NCBI GenBank assembly: GCA_020847615.1
Contig: JADLBR010000149.1
Location: 1 to 40,027, forward strand
Origin: Verrucomicrobiia bacterium
Lineage (GTDB): Bacteria > Verrucomicrobiota > Verrucomicrobiia > JADLBR01
Length of the DNA stretch: 40,027 nucleotides
Direction: 5' to 3'
The translations under genes and the position numbers were made by a program. Position 1 is the stretch's first letter. Each line of letters opens with the position of its first letter. The notes below the pieces were generated by a model. It made no database searches and had not been told where the DNA came from. It was given only the letters and a program-made list of their open reading frames with translations. This document shows positions 1 to 7,952 of the stretch, piece by piece.

Positions 1-814
1 AGACCGAGCAGCGGTTGCCGTGGCGGAGGGTCAGCGTGCCGGAGCAGGCCACGAACGTGTTGCGGCGATAGACGTTGCCGCAGGACTTATTGGAGATGAT
101 CTCGACCTCGCCGTCGCAGCGCTCGAAGTAGTTTTCCTCCACGACGGTGCCGGATTCCTGCATGGAGACATCGCTGGTGCCGACGCGGATGGTCTCGCCG
201 CCGTTTCTGCCGAGCGGCGGCCGGGGGCCAAAGTAATTGCGGTCGATGCGATGGCCGTTGGGGGAGTCACCGACCCAGACGACCAACGTGGTGCCCGCGT
301 CGCGCTTCCCGGATACCGCGCAGTGGTCCATCCGGTTGGACGTGCCATAGAGCGAGATCCAGTGGGAGCTGTCGCGGGCGCCCCCCTCGTCCGGGCGCGT
401 GGAACCGATGATGGCGCAGCCGGTCACCCGGCAGTTCGAGGCGAGGTTCTTCGAGTCCGCTCGGAAGGCGATGACATCCTCCTCGGCCCAGCCATCGCGG
501 AAGCACAGCCCCGAAACGACGAGATGCTCCCCGCCGATGCGGAGGCGAGATCGGCCGGTGAGCACGACACCGCCGGGGCTGTGCGCGCGCAGGGTGATTG
601 GCGCGCCGGGGGCACCCTGCGCGCGAAAGACGACATCGGCGTCGCGCCAAGTCCCGTTCGCCATCACGATCGTGTCGCCCGGACGGGCGCGGGCGCAGGC
701 GGCGACGATATCCTTGGGGCGGGCGGCGGGTATGTCTTCGGCGATGGTGACGGCTGGCAGGGTTGCGAGCAGGAGGGAGGCTACACGCCGGGGCATGACG
801 GGAGCATGGGGCAT
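1..814 (-). CDS. PL6 family polysaccharide lyase (chondroitinase B/alginate lyase type), C-terminus beyond the window
   Basis: The reading frame runs off the left edge, leaving 271 N-terminal residues. After a hydrophobic leader (about residues 8-25, VASLLLATLPAVTIAE) comes a right-handed beta-helix lyase. The motif NGGETIR is at 204-210, GEVEIISNK at 235-243 and LTLRHGN at 261-267. By knowledge of PL6 enzymes, Glu236/Glu238 match the calcium-binding glutamates and Lys243/Arg264 match the catalytic Lys/Arg pair; the spacing between them equals that in chondroitinase B. It should cleave uronate-containing polysaccharide by beta-elimination in the periplasm or outside the cell. The start at 814 follows a GGAAGGG sequence; an in-frame ATG at 796 would shorten the leader. 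The family call is firm. Whether the substrate is alginate or a chondroitin-like glycan cannot be told. Confidence 0.9.
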   Translation of the reverse strand, partial: MPHAPVMPRRVASLLLATLPAVTIAEDIPAARPKDIVAACARARPGDTIVMANGTWRDADVVFRAQGAPGAPITLRAHSPGGVVLTGRSRLRIGGEHLVVSGLCFRDGWAEEDVIAFRADSKNLASNCRVTGCAIIGSTRPDEGGARDSSHWISLYGTSNRMDHCAVSGKRDAGTTLVVWVGDSPNGHRIDRNYFGPRPPLGRNGGETIRVGTSDVSMQESGTVVEENYFERCDGEVEIISNKSCGNVYRRNTFVACSGTLTLRHGNRCSV

Positions 815-848
815 CGCCCTTCCGCAGTGAATCCCAAACCCCGAGAGG

Positions 849-1334
849 TCACTTCACCGGCACGTAGCTGGCCTTGTCGTCCCACTGTGCCTGGGGAAAC
901 TCGCGCGAGGTGTCCACCGTCACGCGGCCCCCGGCGTTCACGGAAATGCCGTAGCGCACCAGCCCCCGCCGGGCGGGGCCCCCGGTCGGGATGCCCTCCG
1001 GCGTGAACGTGGAATCGTGGCCCGAGCAGATGATCCGGTCGGGGTTCTGCGGGTCGAGCAGGAGGTAGTTGGCCTTGTGGGGGCAGATCGCCGTCGAGGC
1101 GAAGAGTCGCCCCTTGTGGCGGATCACGAAGAAGTCGTACTGGATGAATTTCTCCGAGATCGCGTCCTTGGGCCAGTCCTTGATCTCGCCGATGTCGACG
1201 GGTTTGTCCGTGGCCGCCCTGGCGCGCGGCACGGCGGCGCACAGGAGGCAACCGGAGGCCAGGGTTACGAAATCCCTGCGACTGTAGGGGGCGGGGGGCA
1301 TGCCCGCCGAGGACGGCTGGGGTTCGGGCTTCAT
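849..1334 (-). CDS. Tat-exported Rieske [2Fe-2S] protein (copy 1 of a tandem pair)
   Basis: A 161-residue protein. Residues 18-40 form a twin-arginine-type leader (SRRDF, a hydrophobic stretch with two Cys, then ARA). A compact Rieske domain follows, with cluster ligands in Cys84-Pro-His86 and Cys103-Ser-Gly-His106. There is no catalytic oxygenase domain, so it is a stand-alone electron-transfer protein, probably acting in the periplasm as an electron carrier or a small subunit of an oxidoreductase. It is clearly homologous to the next gene upstream (849-1334 and 1408-1899 share leader, spacing and the C-terminal WDDKAS block), which shows a local duplication. No partner oxidase or cytochrome gene is visible nearby. 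No obvious Shine-Dalgarno precedes the chosen start; Met12 is an alternative that keeps the twin arginines. Confidence 0.88.
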   Translation of the reverse strand: MKPEPQPSSAGMPPAPYSRRDFVTLASGCLLCAAVPRARAATDKPVDIGEIKDWPKDAISEKFIQYDFFVIRHKGRLFASTAICPHKANYLLLDPQNPDRIICSGHDSTFTPEGIPTGGPARRGLVRYGISVNAGGRVTVDTSREFPQAQWDDKASYVPVK

Positions 1335-1407
1335 GATGCGGGGAGTTTACGCGGGATGGCTGCCGCGTCAAAGGGGGGTCGGGCACGATATCCGTGGTCG
1401 ATCCGGG

Positions 1408-1899
1408 TCAGGGGAAGGGGACGAAGCTGGCCTTGTCGTCCCAGTTGGGCCTCTGGAAGGACCGCGATGTGTCGACGAGGACGCGGCCCTTGTCGTTGAC
1501 CGAGATCGCGAAGCGCTCGAGGTCTTTCCCCTCGGGGCCGCTGGTGATGGCGCCCTCGGCATCGAATCTCCAATTGTGGCTGGCGCAGATGATGCGGGTC
1601 GGCTTCTTCGGGTCGCGCAACAGATAGCCGCGCTGGTGGGGGCAGATCGCGGTGGCGGCGAAGAGTTTTCCCTTGTGCCGGATGACGAAGATGTCGTTCT
1701 GGATGTACTTCTCGGATATCTCGTCCTTGGGGTAGTCCTTGAGCGTGCCGACGTCGATGGGTCGGTCGGTGCCGGCGCGGGCGGACGGGGTCACGAGCCC
1801 GCACAGCAGGCAACCCGAGGCAACCGAAACAAAACCGCGGCGATTGTAGCTCGCGCCGGCGCACGGGGCAGGGTCGGCATTCATGCTCGAACCCATCAT
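1408..1899 (-). CDS. Tat-exported Rieske [2Fe-2S] protein (copy 2 of a tandem pair)
   Basis: A 163-residue paralogue of the neighbouring gene at 849-1334. The leader has a twin-arginine motif (Asn19-Arg20-Arg21-Gly-Phe) and a hydrophobic segment ending at ARA (40-42). The Rieske ligands are Cys86-Pro-His88 and Cys105-Ala-Ser-His108; the second box has Ala-Ser where copy 1 has Ser-Gly. The sequence CCCCGCAT lies just upstream of both starts, so the duplication seems to include the 5' flank. Three in-frame ATGs are possible (1899, 1896, 1884); all keep the Tat motif. The stretch between the two genes (1335-1407) holds no other feature. The role is probably periplasmic electron transfer with an unknown partner. 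Confidence 0.88.
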   Translation of the reverse strand: MMGSSMNADPAPCAGASYNRRGFVSVASGCLLCGLVTPSARAGTDRPIDVGTLKDYPKDEISEKYIQNDIFVIRHKGKLFAATAICPHQRGYLLRDPKKPTRIICASHNWRFDAEGAITSGPEGKDLERFAISVNDKGRVLVDTSRSFQRPNWDDKASFVPFP

Positions 1900-1936
1900 G
1901 CGGGGAATCCGGGACGCGTCAAAGTCGAACGGAGGG

Positions 1937-3445
1937 TCACTGGGTGGAGCGCGCGAAATCCGGAATGGGCCAGACCATGTCCCGGCAGTGGGAGAGGGCG
2001 GCTGCGGGTTTCGCGTCGGGTCTTTCGGCGTCGCCGTCGTCGTCCCTGCAATCGGGGCCGACCGAGTACATGACGGGTTCGCCCCTGGGATTTAGCCGAA
2101 AGCGCATGGGCGATCCGTCCATGGGGTCGACGGGAACCGAGGGGAGGTACGCGGGGACGAGGCGGCCGAGATCGGACGGTGTCTCGCCATGCTCCAATTC
2201 GAATCGGGCGCGGGCGACATCGGCGAGGAGCATGCGCCGCTCGGCCTCGTACTCGAGGATGACCTGGCATGCGGCGCGTCCGCCGTTGAGGCCCCCGGAA
2301 CCGATCACAAGCCGGTCGAGCCCCATGCGGGAGGGTTGTCCGGACATGCCCCCTTCGGCTGCGGCCCAGGTGGCGCGGATGGTGCGCCACGAGACGTGTC
2401 CCGGGTCGCGCTCGAGGAGATCGATGAGGTCCTGCATGGTGTCCAGGAAGCGGGCCATCTCTTCGTCGGCCCAGAGCAGGCGCCACGCGCCGTACCGCAG
2501 CCAGGCCGTCGCCTCGCCGGCACCGGCCACGAGGTCCGGTCGCTCGGCCAAGGCCTGGCCAATGTGCTCAAGGTGGGTCTTCCAGTGAACATCGGTCTCC
2601 ATGGAGCGGATCATGGCGGCGAAGGCACCGAGGCCCGCCGAGCGCTCCCTTCGCAACGTCGAGGCGACACCGGCCAATGGGCGATCTTCGGCCCAGAGGG
2701 CATCGAGGGCCCGGAGCGTCTCGGGGTCGAGCGCGGGGGCCTGCAGGACTTCCCAGGACAGGCGGACCGCGCCCTTCAGCAGCGCGCAGCGCCAGAGCTG
2801 ACCATCGAGGGTGGGGCGCTCGCGGTGGCGGTCGGCGAGGCGGCGGATGCGGGCGACTTCGCAGACGGCGCCCGGGGTGTCGAGATTGTGGAGGCGGTCC
2901 ATGGCTGACCACGCGAGCCACGGCGCGATGGAGCGGTCGCTCGCTTCGTCGGCGGCGGTGGCGACGCGCCCTTCCCCGGTGTCGAGCAGGGCGCGGATTT
3001 CCTCGAGGGTCTCGTGCGCCATTTCCAGCTGGCATGCGACGTCATCCCAGGAGAGCGGGATGTCGCGCGACGGGGCGCTCTCGCCCCTCCAGGCGACCCG
3101 CGCGGTCCCGGCGCCGAGGAGCTCGCGGCATTTGGGCCAGGAGCGCCCGATGGCGAAATCCGATGACAGGCTGCGCAGGATCTCGGAGGCGCGCGCAAGC
3201 CCAGGGTCGGAAGGGCCCGGCTCGTCGGGCGCGGGTGCCAGTCCGATGACCTCGCCCCTATCGGCGAGCCGGGCGATCGTCGTCGCGAGGGCCTGGCGGC
3301 TCCGGAGGTGCTCCGCGTAACACCATCCGCCGAAGAACGAACAGGTCGCGGCGGCGGCGCACGCGAGCAGCGCCGCAAGGCCCAGGCACCAGAACAGCAG
3401 CGCCCCCAGGCATCCCTTGGACAGAGCGGCCAATGTGGCGCGCAT
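1937..3445 (-). CDS. Membrane-anchored protein of unknown function with a C-terminal SVGPD motif
   Basis: A 502-residue protein starting at the ATG at 3445; further in-frame codons upstream run into the repeat block and look non-coding. One strong N-terminal membrane segment (about residues 12-36, Ala/Leu/Cys-rich) is followed by a long, mostly helical soluble region rich in Arg, Glu and Trp. The C-terminus has PVDPMDGSPMRF and MYSVGPDCRDDDGD. This 'DP.DG.P..Y...YSVGPDG.DDGG'-like ending is familiar from uncharacterised large proteins of Planctomycetes and Verrucomicrobia and from pseudopilin-like sequences; that comparison is from memory. The protein is probably inner-membrane anchored with the bulk outside the cytoplasm. 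No enzyme motif was recognised. It is followed on the same strand by the Rieske pair, but nothing shows that they act together. Confidence 0.7.
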   Translation of the reverse strand: MRATLAALSKGCLGALLFWCLGLAALLACAAAATCSFFGGWCYAEHLRSRQALATTIARLADRGEVIGLAPAPDEPGPSDPGLARASEILRSLSSDFAIGRSWPKCRELLGAGTARVAWRGESAPSRDIPLSWDDVACQLEMAHETLEEIRALLDTGEGRVATAADEASDRSIAPWLAWSAMDRLHNLDTPGAVCEVARIRRLADRHRERPTLDGQLWRCALLKGAVRLSWEVLQAPALDPETLRALDALWAEDRPLAGVASTLRRERSAGLGAFAAMIRSMETDVHWKTHLEHIGQALAERPDLVAGAGEATAWLRYGAWRLLWADEEMARFLDTMQDLIDLLERDPGHVSWRTIRATWAAAEGGMSGQPSRMGLDRLVIGSGGLNGGRAACQVILEYEAERRMLLADVARARFELEHGETPSDLGRLVPAYLPSVPVDPMDGSPMRFRLNPRGEPVMYSVGPDCRDDDGDAERPDAKPAAALSHCRDMVWPIPDFARSTQ

Positions 3446-3481
3446 ACGTTGCCCGGTGAGCCGGGGGCTCGCGGGACGCCT

Positions 3482-3514
3482 AGGAGGCTGGCGGACTTTG
3501 TCCGGCAGCCTCCT
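3482..3514. repeat. Hairpin, left end of a 210-bp inverted-repeat block
   Basis: Arms AGGAGGCTG (3482-3490) and CAGCCTCCT (3506-3514) pair perfectly, and the inner CGGAC/GTCCG also pairs around a TTT loop. Three bases later comes the tail GCAAAACCGCCTT (3518-3530). The same hairpin-then-tail arrangement occurs in inverted orientation at 3633-3691. There is no T-tract. Confidence 0.75.
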
Positions 3515-3517
3515 CTG

Positions 3518-3645
3518 GCAAAACCGCCTTCTGTTTGCGAACAAAGGAGTTATGCAACGAGAGCACGATTCGTTAAACTCGATCAGGCACGGTGCCACAT
3601 CTGGGTCTTGCCCACCATAACTGCCTTGGAATAAGGCGGTTTTGC
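3518..3645. repeat. 13-bp perfect inverted repeat enclosing about 100 bp
   Basis: GCAAAACCGCCTT at 3518-3530 is repeated in inverse as AAGGCGGTTTTGC at 3633-3645. The enclosed 102 bp has no convincing reading frame. Together with the flanking hairpins it looks like a small non-autonomous mobile element or the remnant of one. No target-site duplication was identified. Confidence 0.6.
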
Positions 3646-3648
3646 TTT

Positions 3649-3691
3649 CTAGCAGCCTTGTCGGACTTGGTTGAGTCCGACAGGCTGCTAG
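3649..3691. repeat. Strong hairpin overlapping the rho stop codon
   Basis: Arms CTAGCAGCC-TTGTCGGAC (3649 onward) and GTCCGACA-GGCTGCTAG (to 3691) pair with one bulged base around a short loop. Read on the minus strand, the TAG stop of rho (3690-3688) is part of the stem. No U-tract follows on that strand, so it is not a typical intrinsic terminator, though it could still slow polymerase or stabilise the transcript 3' end. Confidence 0.75.
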
Positions 3692-5181
3692 GCGTCCTTG
3701 AGGTTCATGGTCATCAGGAACTCCGCGTTGGTCTTCGTCTTGCGGACGCGCTCCAGGAGCAGTTCCATGGCCTCGACGGGCGGGACGCTGCTGAGCGCCT
3801 TGCGCAGGGCGTGGATGCGGGTCAACTCGTCGGGGTGGTAGAGGAGTTCCTCTTTGCGCGTGCCCGATTTCGCGATATTGACGGCCGGGTAAACGCGCTT
3901 GTCGGACAGCGCGCGATCGAGGTTGATCTCCATGTTGCCGGTGCCCTTGAACTCCTCAAAGATGACCTCGTCCATCTTGCTGCCGGTCTCGATGAGGGCG
4001 GTGGCGATGATGGTGATGCTGCCCCCCTCCTCGATGTTGCGGGCCGCGCCGAAGAAGCGCTTGGGTTTGTGGAGCGCATTGGCGTCCACGCCGCCGGAGA
4101 GGATCTTGCCGCTGTGGGGCTGGAGGGTGTTGTAGGCGCGGGCCAGGCGGGTGATGGAGTCGAGCAGGATGATCACGTCGATCTTCTGCTCGGCCATGCG
4201 GCGGGCGCGCTCGATGACGATCTCGGCGACCTGGACATGCCGGTCGGGGGTCTCGTCGAAAGTGGAGGAGACGACCTCGCCCTTGACGGAGCGGAGCATG
4301 TCGGTGACCTCCTCGGGGCGCTCGTCGATGAGGAGCACGATGAGGTAGGCCTTCGGGTTATTCGTCGTGATCGCGTTGGCCATCTTCTGCATGAGGATGG
4401 TCTTGCCCACGCGGGGGGGCGACACGATGAGGCCGCGCTGGCCGAAGCCGATGGGGGTGACGAGGTCCATGGCCCGCATGGCGTGTTCCTTGGGGTCGGT
4501 CTCAAGGATGATGCGCCTGTTGGGGAACAGGGGGGTGAGGTTGTCGAAGTGCACCTTGTGGAACTGCTGCTCGGGCGGGCGACCCTCGATGGTGTCGAGG
4601 CGCACCAGCGCGAAGTAGCGCTCCTTCTCCTTGGGCGCCCGGATCTCGCCGGAGACGAGGTCGCCGGTGCGCAGGTTGTAGCGGCGCATGAGGGAGGGCG
4701 GGACGTAGATGTCGTCGGGCGAGGGGGTGTAGTTGAAGCGCGACGAGCGCAGGAACCCATAGCCGTCGCTCAGGCGCTCGATGACGCCCTCGGCGCGCAT
4801 GTTGCCGCGGCGCTCGGCGTTCTTCTTGAGGATCTCGAAGATGATCTCGTGCTTCCGGAGGGTGCCATAATTCTCGATGCCGAACTCCTCGCTCGCGAGG
4901 CGCGTCAGCTCGCCCATGGGGAGGTCCTGGAGTTTGGCGAGCTCGAGCTGGAGGCCGGGTTTGAGGGGCGCCTGGGGGACACCCTCGGGAGACCCCTCGC
5001 CGGCGCCGTTGGTGGGCTCGGCCCCGGGGCCGCCGGGCTGGCCACCCTGGGCGGCGTACTGCGGGTTGTTCGGGGACGGGGAATCGATGATGGCGTCATC
5101 GACGGGCAGGCCCTCCTCGCGGGGATGGCCCCCGCCGCCGTGGCCGCGATGGCGACGCTTGTATGACTTGAATCTAGGCAT
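3688..5181 (-). CDS. rho: Transcription termination factor Rho
   Basis: A 497-residue hexameric RNA helicase/ATPase that ends untranslated transcripts. Residues 1-75 are a poorly conserved, Gly/Pro/His-rich extension not found in E. coli Rho. The Rho N-terminal helical domain lies at about 77-122 and the cold-shock-like RNA-binding domain at about 128-205 (GYGFLRS at 140-146). The RecA-type motor has Walker A PPRVGKT (255-261), Walker B ending in LLD341 and the following SITR (342-345), where family members bind bicyclomycin. The start at 5181 is supported by AAGGA eight bases upstream; an upstream in-frame ATG (5370) lies inside coaE. It follows coaE by 88 bp on the same strand, an adjacency common in Verrucomicrobia and Bacteroidetes. 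Its stop lies in a hairpin. Confidence 0.98.
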   Translation of the reverse strand: MPRFKSYKRRHRGHGGGGHPREEGLPVDDAIIDSPSPNNPQYAAQGGQPGGPGAEPTNGAGEGSPEGVPQAPLKPGLQLELAKLQDLPMGELTRLASEEFGIENYGTLRKHEIIFEILKKNAERRGNMRAEGVIERLSDGYGFLRSSRFNYTPSPDDIYVPPSLMRRYNLRTGDLVSGEIRAPKEKERYFALVRLDTIEGRPPEQQFHKVHFDNLTPLFPNRRIILETDPKEHAMRAMDLVTPIGFGQRGLIVSPPRVGKTILMQKMANAITTNNPKAYLIVLLIDERPEEVTDMLRSVKGEVVSSTFDETPDRHVQVAEIVIERARRMAEQKIDVIILLDSITRLARAYNTLQPHSGKILSGGVDANALHKPKRFFGAARNIEEGGSITIIATALIETGSKMDEVIFEEFKGTGNMEINLDRALSDKRVYPAVNIAKSGTRKEELLYHPDELTRIHALRKALSSVPPVEAMELLLERVRKTKTNAEFLMTMNLKDA

Positions 5182-5269
5182 GGCTGATTTCCTTGGGAGA
5201 ACCGCTCCGCGCCATCGGAATGAATGGTTGAAGGTCAGCGGGGCGGTGCTGAACCGCAGGAAAGCTGGA

Positions 5270-5905
5270 TCAGGTTTCGGGGTTTTGCAAGCCCGGTTTT
5301 TCTTGGAGTGTCTCGATCGCCCGCGCGAGGCGGTCGACCTGATACTGGAGAATTTCCAAGGAGCCGTCATTCCAGATGACGTGGGTCGCCCGGCGGCACT
5401 TTTCCTCGAGTGGCCATTGGGCGGCGATGCGTTTCTGGATCATGTCATCGTCCCATCCGCGAGCCCTGAGCCTCAGGCGCTGGGTGGACGGGGAGCAGCC
5501 GACGCAGGCGATGGCGGAGAACTCATTGTCCAGACCCGACTCGAAGAGCAGGGGGATGATGATGGCGCAGGGACGATCGGCGTCTGCGGATCGTGCGGCC
5601 GCGGATTTCCAGAGCGCGCGGACCTCTGGATGGATGATGGCGTTGAGCCGAAGGCGCGCGGACTCGTCCGAGAAGACGAGCCGGGCGAGGCTGTCTCGGT
5701 GGAGGTGGCCATCGGCAGCGAAGAACTGGGGGCCGAACTCGCGCCGGATGGCGGCGGCCGCCGGGCGGCCCGGCTCGACGGCTTGGCGCGCGAGGGCGTC
5801 GGTATCGACCACGTCGAAGCCGGCGCGGGCGAGGCACTGGGCCGCGGTGCTCTTGCCGCAGCCCGGACCGCCGGTGATGCCGATGCTGGGGGGGATGCGT
5901 TTCAT
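5270..5905 (-). CDS. coaE: Dephospho-CoA kinase
   Basis: A 211-residue cytosolic enzyme that catalyses the last step of CoA synthesis, ATP-dependent phosphorylation of the 3'-hydroxyl of dephospho-CoA. The P-loop GGPGCGKST is at 12-20, [10 protein letters not shown] follows at about 31-40, and the LLFESGLD segment, near residue 120, is the family's substrate/lid region. Length is typical. The start codon overlaps the stop of the upstream gene (ATGA, 5905-5902), so translation is probably coupled. rho lies 88 bp downstream on the same strand. The other CoA gene in this window, coaC at 32.8 kb, is not linked. Confidence 0.97.
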   Translation of the reverse strand: MKRIPPSIGITGGPGCGKSTAAQCLARAGFDVVDTDALARQAVEPGRPAAAAIRREFGPQFFAADGHLHRDSLARLVFSDESARLRLNAIIHPEVRALWKSAAARSADADRPCAIIIPLLFESGLDNEFSAIACVGCSPSTQRLRLRARGWDDDMIQKRIAAQWPLEEKCRRATHVIWNDGSLEILQYQVDRLARAIETLQEKPGLQNPET

Positions 5906-7791
5906 CGTGTGGGCTGATTGGGCGAAGGGAGGTGCTGCTCAAGGGTGGGTGGCCTGAGCTGCGGACGCTCGATGGTGGGGAACGTCATCTTCGGTGTGGG
6001 CAATCGCGGGGCGGCGTTGGTGGGAGGTGCCGTCGCCGGTGCCGTGGATCTCGGGGCGGCGGGGTCTTGCAGGAAAAGCGGGACGGCGCTGCCGGACGTC
6101 TGTGGGGGAACGGGGGCGGGCGAGGCCCGCGGGGCGGTATCCGAGGCGGCGGGGAGCAGGGACGCGCGCCAGAATTCGCTGACCGGCAGGGCTTCGGGGC
6201 GCCTGCCGAGCTCTTCGGCGGTGGAACGGATGACGGGATGGTTGGGCGCCGCCCTTCCGATCCGGTCAAGCAGGGCCCACGCCTCGCCGAAGCGCTGTTT
6301 CTCCACGAGCAGGCGGACCGCCTTGATGCCCATGCGGGCGGCGGCGGGCGAACCCGGCGCCGTGGCCACGCCGCGGGAGTATGCGGCGACGGCCTTGTCG
6401 GGATCGAATGTCTCCGCGAAGAACTGGCCGGCGAGTTCGTGGGCGAGGGGATCGTTGCGCGTGGCGAGATAGGCATCCACCTCGGAAAAGATGGCGCCGA
6501 TGTTGGTCGGATTTTTTCGGCGCTGGGCCGAGAGGAAGAAGAACCAGGGCTGCGCCTCGTCCCGGCGACCGATGCGCTCCTGGATCCAGGCCTCGGGGTA
6601 TTGCGGGAATGGGCGGTAGAGTGGATCGCCGACGCACGTGATCATCCATGAAAGCACGGGCTGCGACGCGTACGCGGCCTCGGCGAAAGTGCGGCCCAGC
6701 AGCAGGTTCTCGACGAACACGTCGATGTTGGGGGTGCAGGTGAGGTACGGCTCCAGGACCGAGCCCATGGTGGCGGCGGCGCCGCGGGCGACGAGGGGTC
6801 CGACCCAGGCGGCATCGGCGTTGCGCACGGTGCTGGCGCTGAACGAATGGATGTGGTAGGCGACCGCGCCCGGCAAGAAACGGAAGGCCGGATCCGCCAG
6901 TGCCCCGGCGATCGAGCCGGCATACCACCCCGCGTAGAGGGCGATGTCCGCCCAGAGCGCCCCGGCTTCGACGATCGCATCGGCCTCGTCGAGGGCGGTG
7001 GGCAGGCCCCACCGACGCGTGGCCTGGGCCGCCCGGATCAGCCAGTCGTCGCCCTGCTTGTAGCCGCCGTCCTTGATGCCGCGCGCATCGAAGCACGCCC
7101 AGCCGACCAGGCCCTCGCGCTCGGTGCGCCACGCCTCGTCGAGCCGTGCCTTCACCATCTCGGGCGATGGGCCATCGAGCCGTGTCACCAGCATGATGCT
7201 GCGCGCCACGCGGGCGTCGAAACCGTGGGGGAATTTGTAGAACGGGTTTTGGAGGGGGCCGCTGAGCCGGGTGCCGCGGATGGGCAGGAGGGCGAGTTCC
7301 GAGTCCACGGCCGCGGCGGTGATGCGCGCCTGGGCCGGCGCGCCGGCCTCGACGCGGTTGGTGTCGTCGGCGATGCGCAGCGGCACGCCCCAGCAGAGCG
7401 CCAGGCCGTAGATCTCGTTGTGCGAGGGCACCTCGAGGCGCGCGGATCGTCCCTCGTGCTGGATCTCCTTGGACTCTCGGGCGATCCAGCCCTTGGCGGC
7501 CATGTGGGCATCGATGGGATCCCGCACCGTCCGTTCAAACTCCAGGCGCGAGATCTCCTCGACGGCCGGACAGGGGATGCCGAGCATGCGCTCGGGCGGT
7601 ATGCCCCGGCCCCGGCAATAATGTTGCGCGACATCCCGTGACGCGGGCACGGACTCGTTGAACACGACCAACACGCGGTCTGGGGACAGCGCAGCCTCCG
7701 CGAACGGCACCCATAGCGCGGCGGCCCAGAACGTCGCCCCGGCGGCCCGGATCCTGGCGCGCCACCTCGGCTGGAAAAACGGGATCTCCAT
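5902..7791 (-). CDS. TIGR03790 family secreted protein with helical repeat region and Pro-rich tail
   Basis: A 629-residue protein from the ATG at 7791, chosen because a signal-like segment begins there (hydrophobic about residues 15-34 ending in AEAAL). The codons further upstream in frame are Arg-rich and lie inside the neighbouring gene. The following block, with LVVFNESVPASRDVA, the YCRGRGIPPER motif, a GLALCWGVPLRI stretch and YAGWYAG, fits the TIGR03790 family, known from Verrucomicrobia, Planctomycetes and Acidobacteria but without assigned function. After it come TPR-like helices (DPDKAVAAYSRGVATAPGS) and a roughly 80-residue Pro/Ala-rich C-terminal tail. It is probably exported. Its stop overlaps the coaE start by 4 bp, which makes it the first gene of a coaE-rho transcription unit; the functional reason is unclear. 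Confidence 0.85.
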   Translation of the reverse strand: MEIPFFQPRWRARIRAAGATFWAAALWVPFAEAALSPDRVLVVFNESVPASRDVAQHYCRGRGIPPERMLGIPCPAVEEISRLEFERTVRDPIDAHMAAKGWIARESKEIQHEGRSARLEVPSHNEIYGLALCWGVPLRIADDTNRVEAGAPAQARITAAAVDSELALLPIRGTRLSGPLQNPFYKFPHGFDARVARSIMLVTRLDGPSPEMVKARLDEAWRTEREGLVGWACFDARGIKDGGYKQGDDWLIRAAQATRRWGLPTALDEADAIVEAGALWADIALYAGWYAGSIAGALADPAFRFLPGAVAYHIHSFSASTVRNADAAWVGPLVARGAAATMGSVLEPYLTCTPNIDVFVENLLLGRTFAEAAYASQPVLSWMITCVGDPLYRPFPQYPEAWIQERIGRRDEAQPWFFFLSAQRRKNPTNIGAIFSEVDAYLATRNDPLAHELAGQFFAETFDPDKAVAAYSRGVATAPGSPAAARMGIKAVRLLVEKQRFGEAWALLDRIGRAAPNHPVIRSTAEELGRRPEALPVSEFWRASLLPAASDTAPRASPAPVPPQTSGSAVPLFLQDPAAPRSTAPATAPPTNAAPRLPTPKMTFPTIERPQLRPPTLEQHLPSPNQPTR

Positions 7792-7892
7792 TCGTTGCGC
7801 GGGACCTGGCCCGCTCCCCTGTGCAATTAACACGAACCCGCCCGCGATGCAAAGCGACAGCCAAGCTCGACCCGATTTTCCGCCCCGGTGGT

Positions 7893-7928
7893 GCCCCGAA
7901 TGCCCGCCGGCGGGCGAGCGTCCGGGGC
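7893..7928. terminator. Hairpin 3' of the corrinoid protein gene
   Basis: The 14-bp palindrome GCCCGCCGGCGGGC (7902-7915) sits inside outer arms GCCCCG/CGGGGC (7893-7898 and 7923-7928). It lies 24 bp after the stop of the minus-strand corrinoid gene and about 100 bp before the next minus-strand start. It has no clear U-tract, so it may be an imperfect terminator or an mRNA-stabilising stem. Confidence 0.45.
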
Positions 7929-7952
7929 ATGCGACGTGCCCGCGTTTTCCGG

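Noticed and set aside
20-1006. A 328-codon open frame on the plus strand
   Set aside because: It is antisense to the PL6 lyase and the first Rieske gene, both of which have clear motifs. Its product is Gly/Arg-rich without domain features, a normal side effect of high GC.
3649-3691. Ordinary intrinsic terminator for rho
   Set aside because: The stem includes the stop codon and no U-tract follows. It fits a repeat-element end better.
3592-5166. A 524-codon open frame on the plus strand opposite rho
   Set aside because: Pure antisense of rho. No motif, very acidic and repetitive composition.
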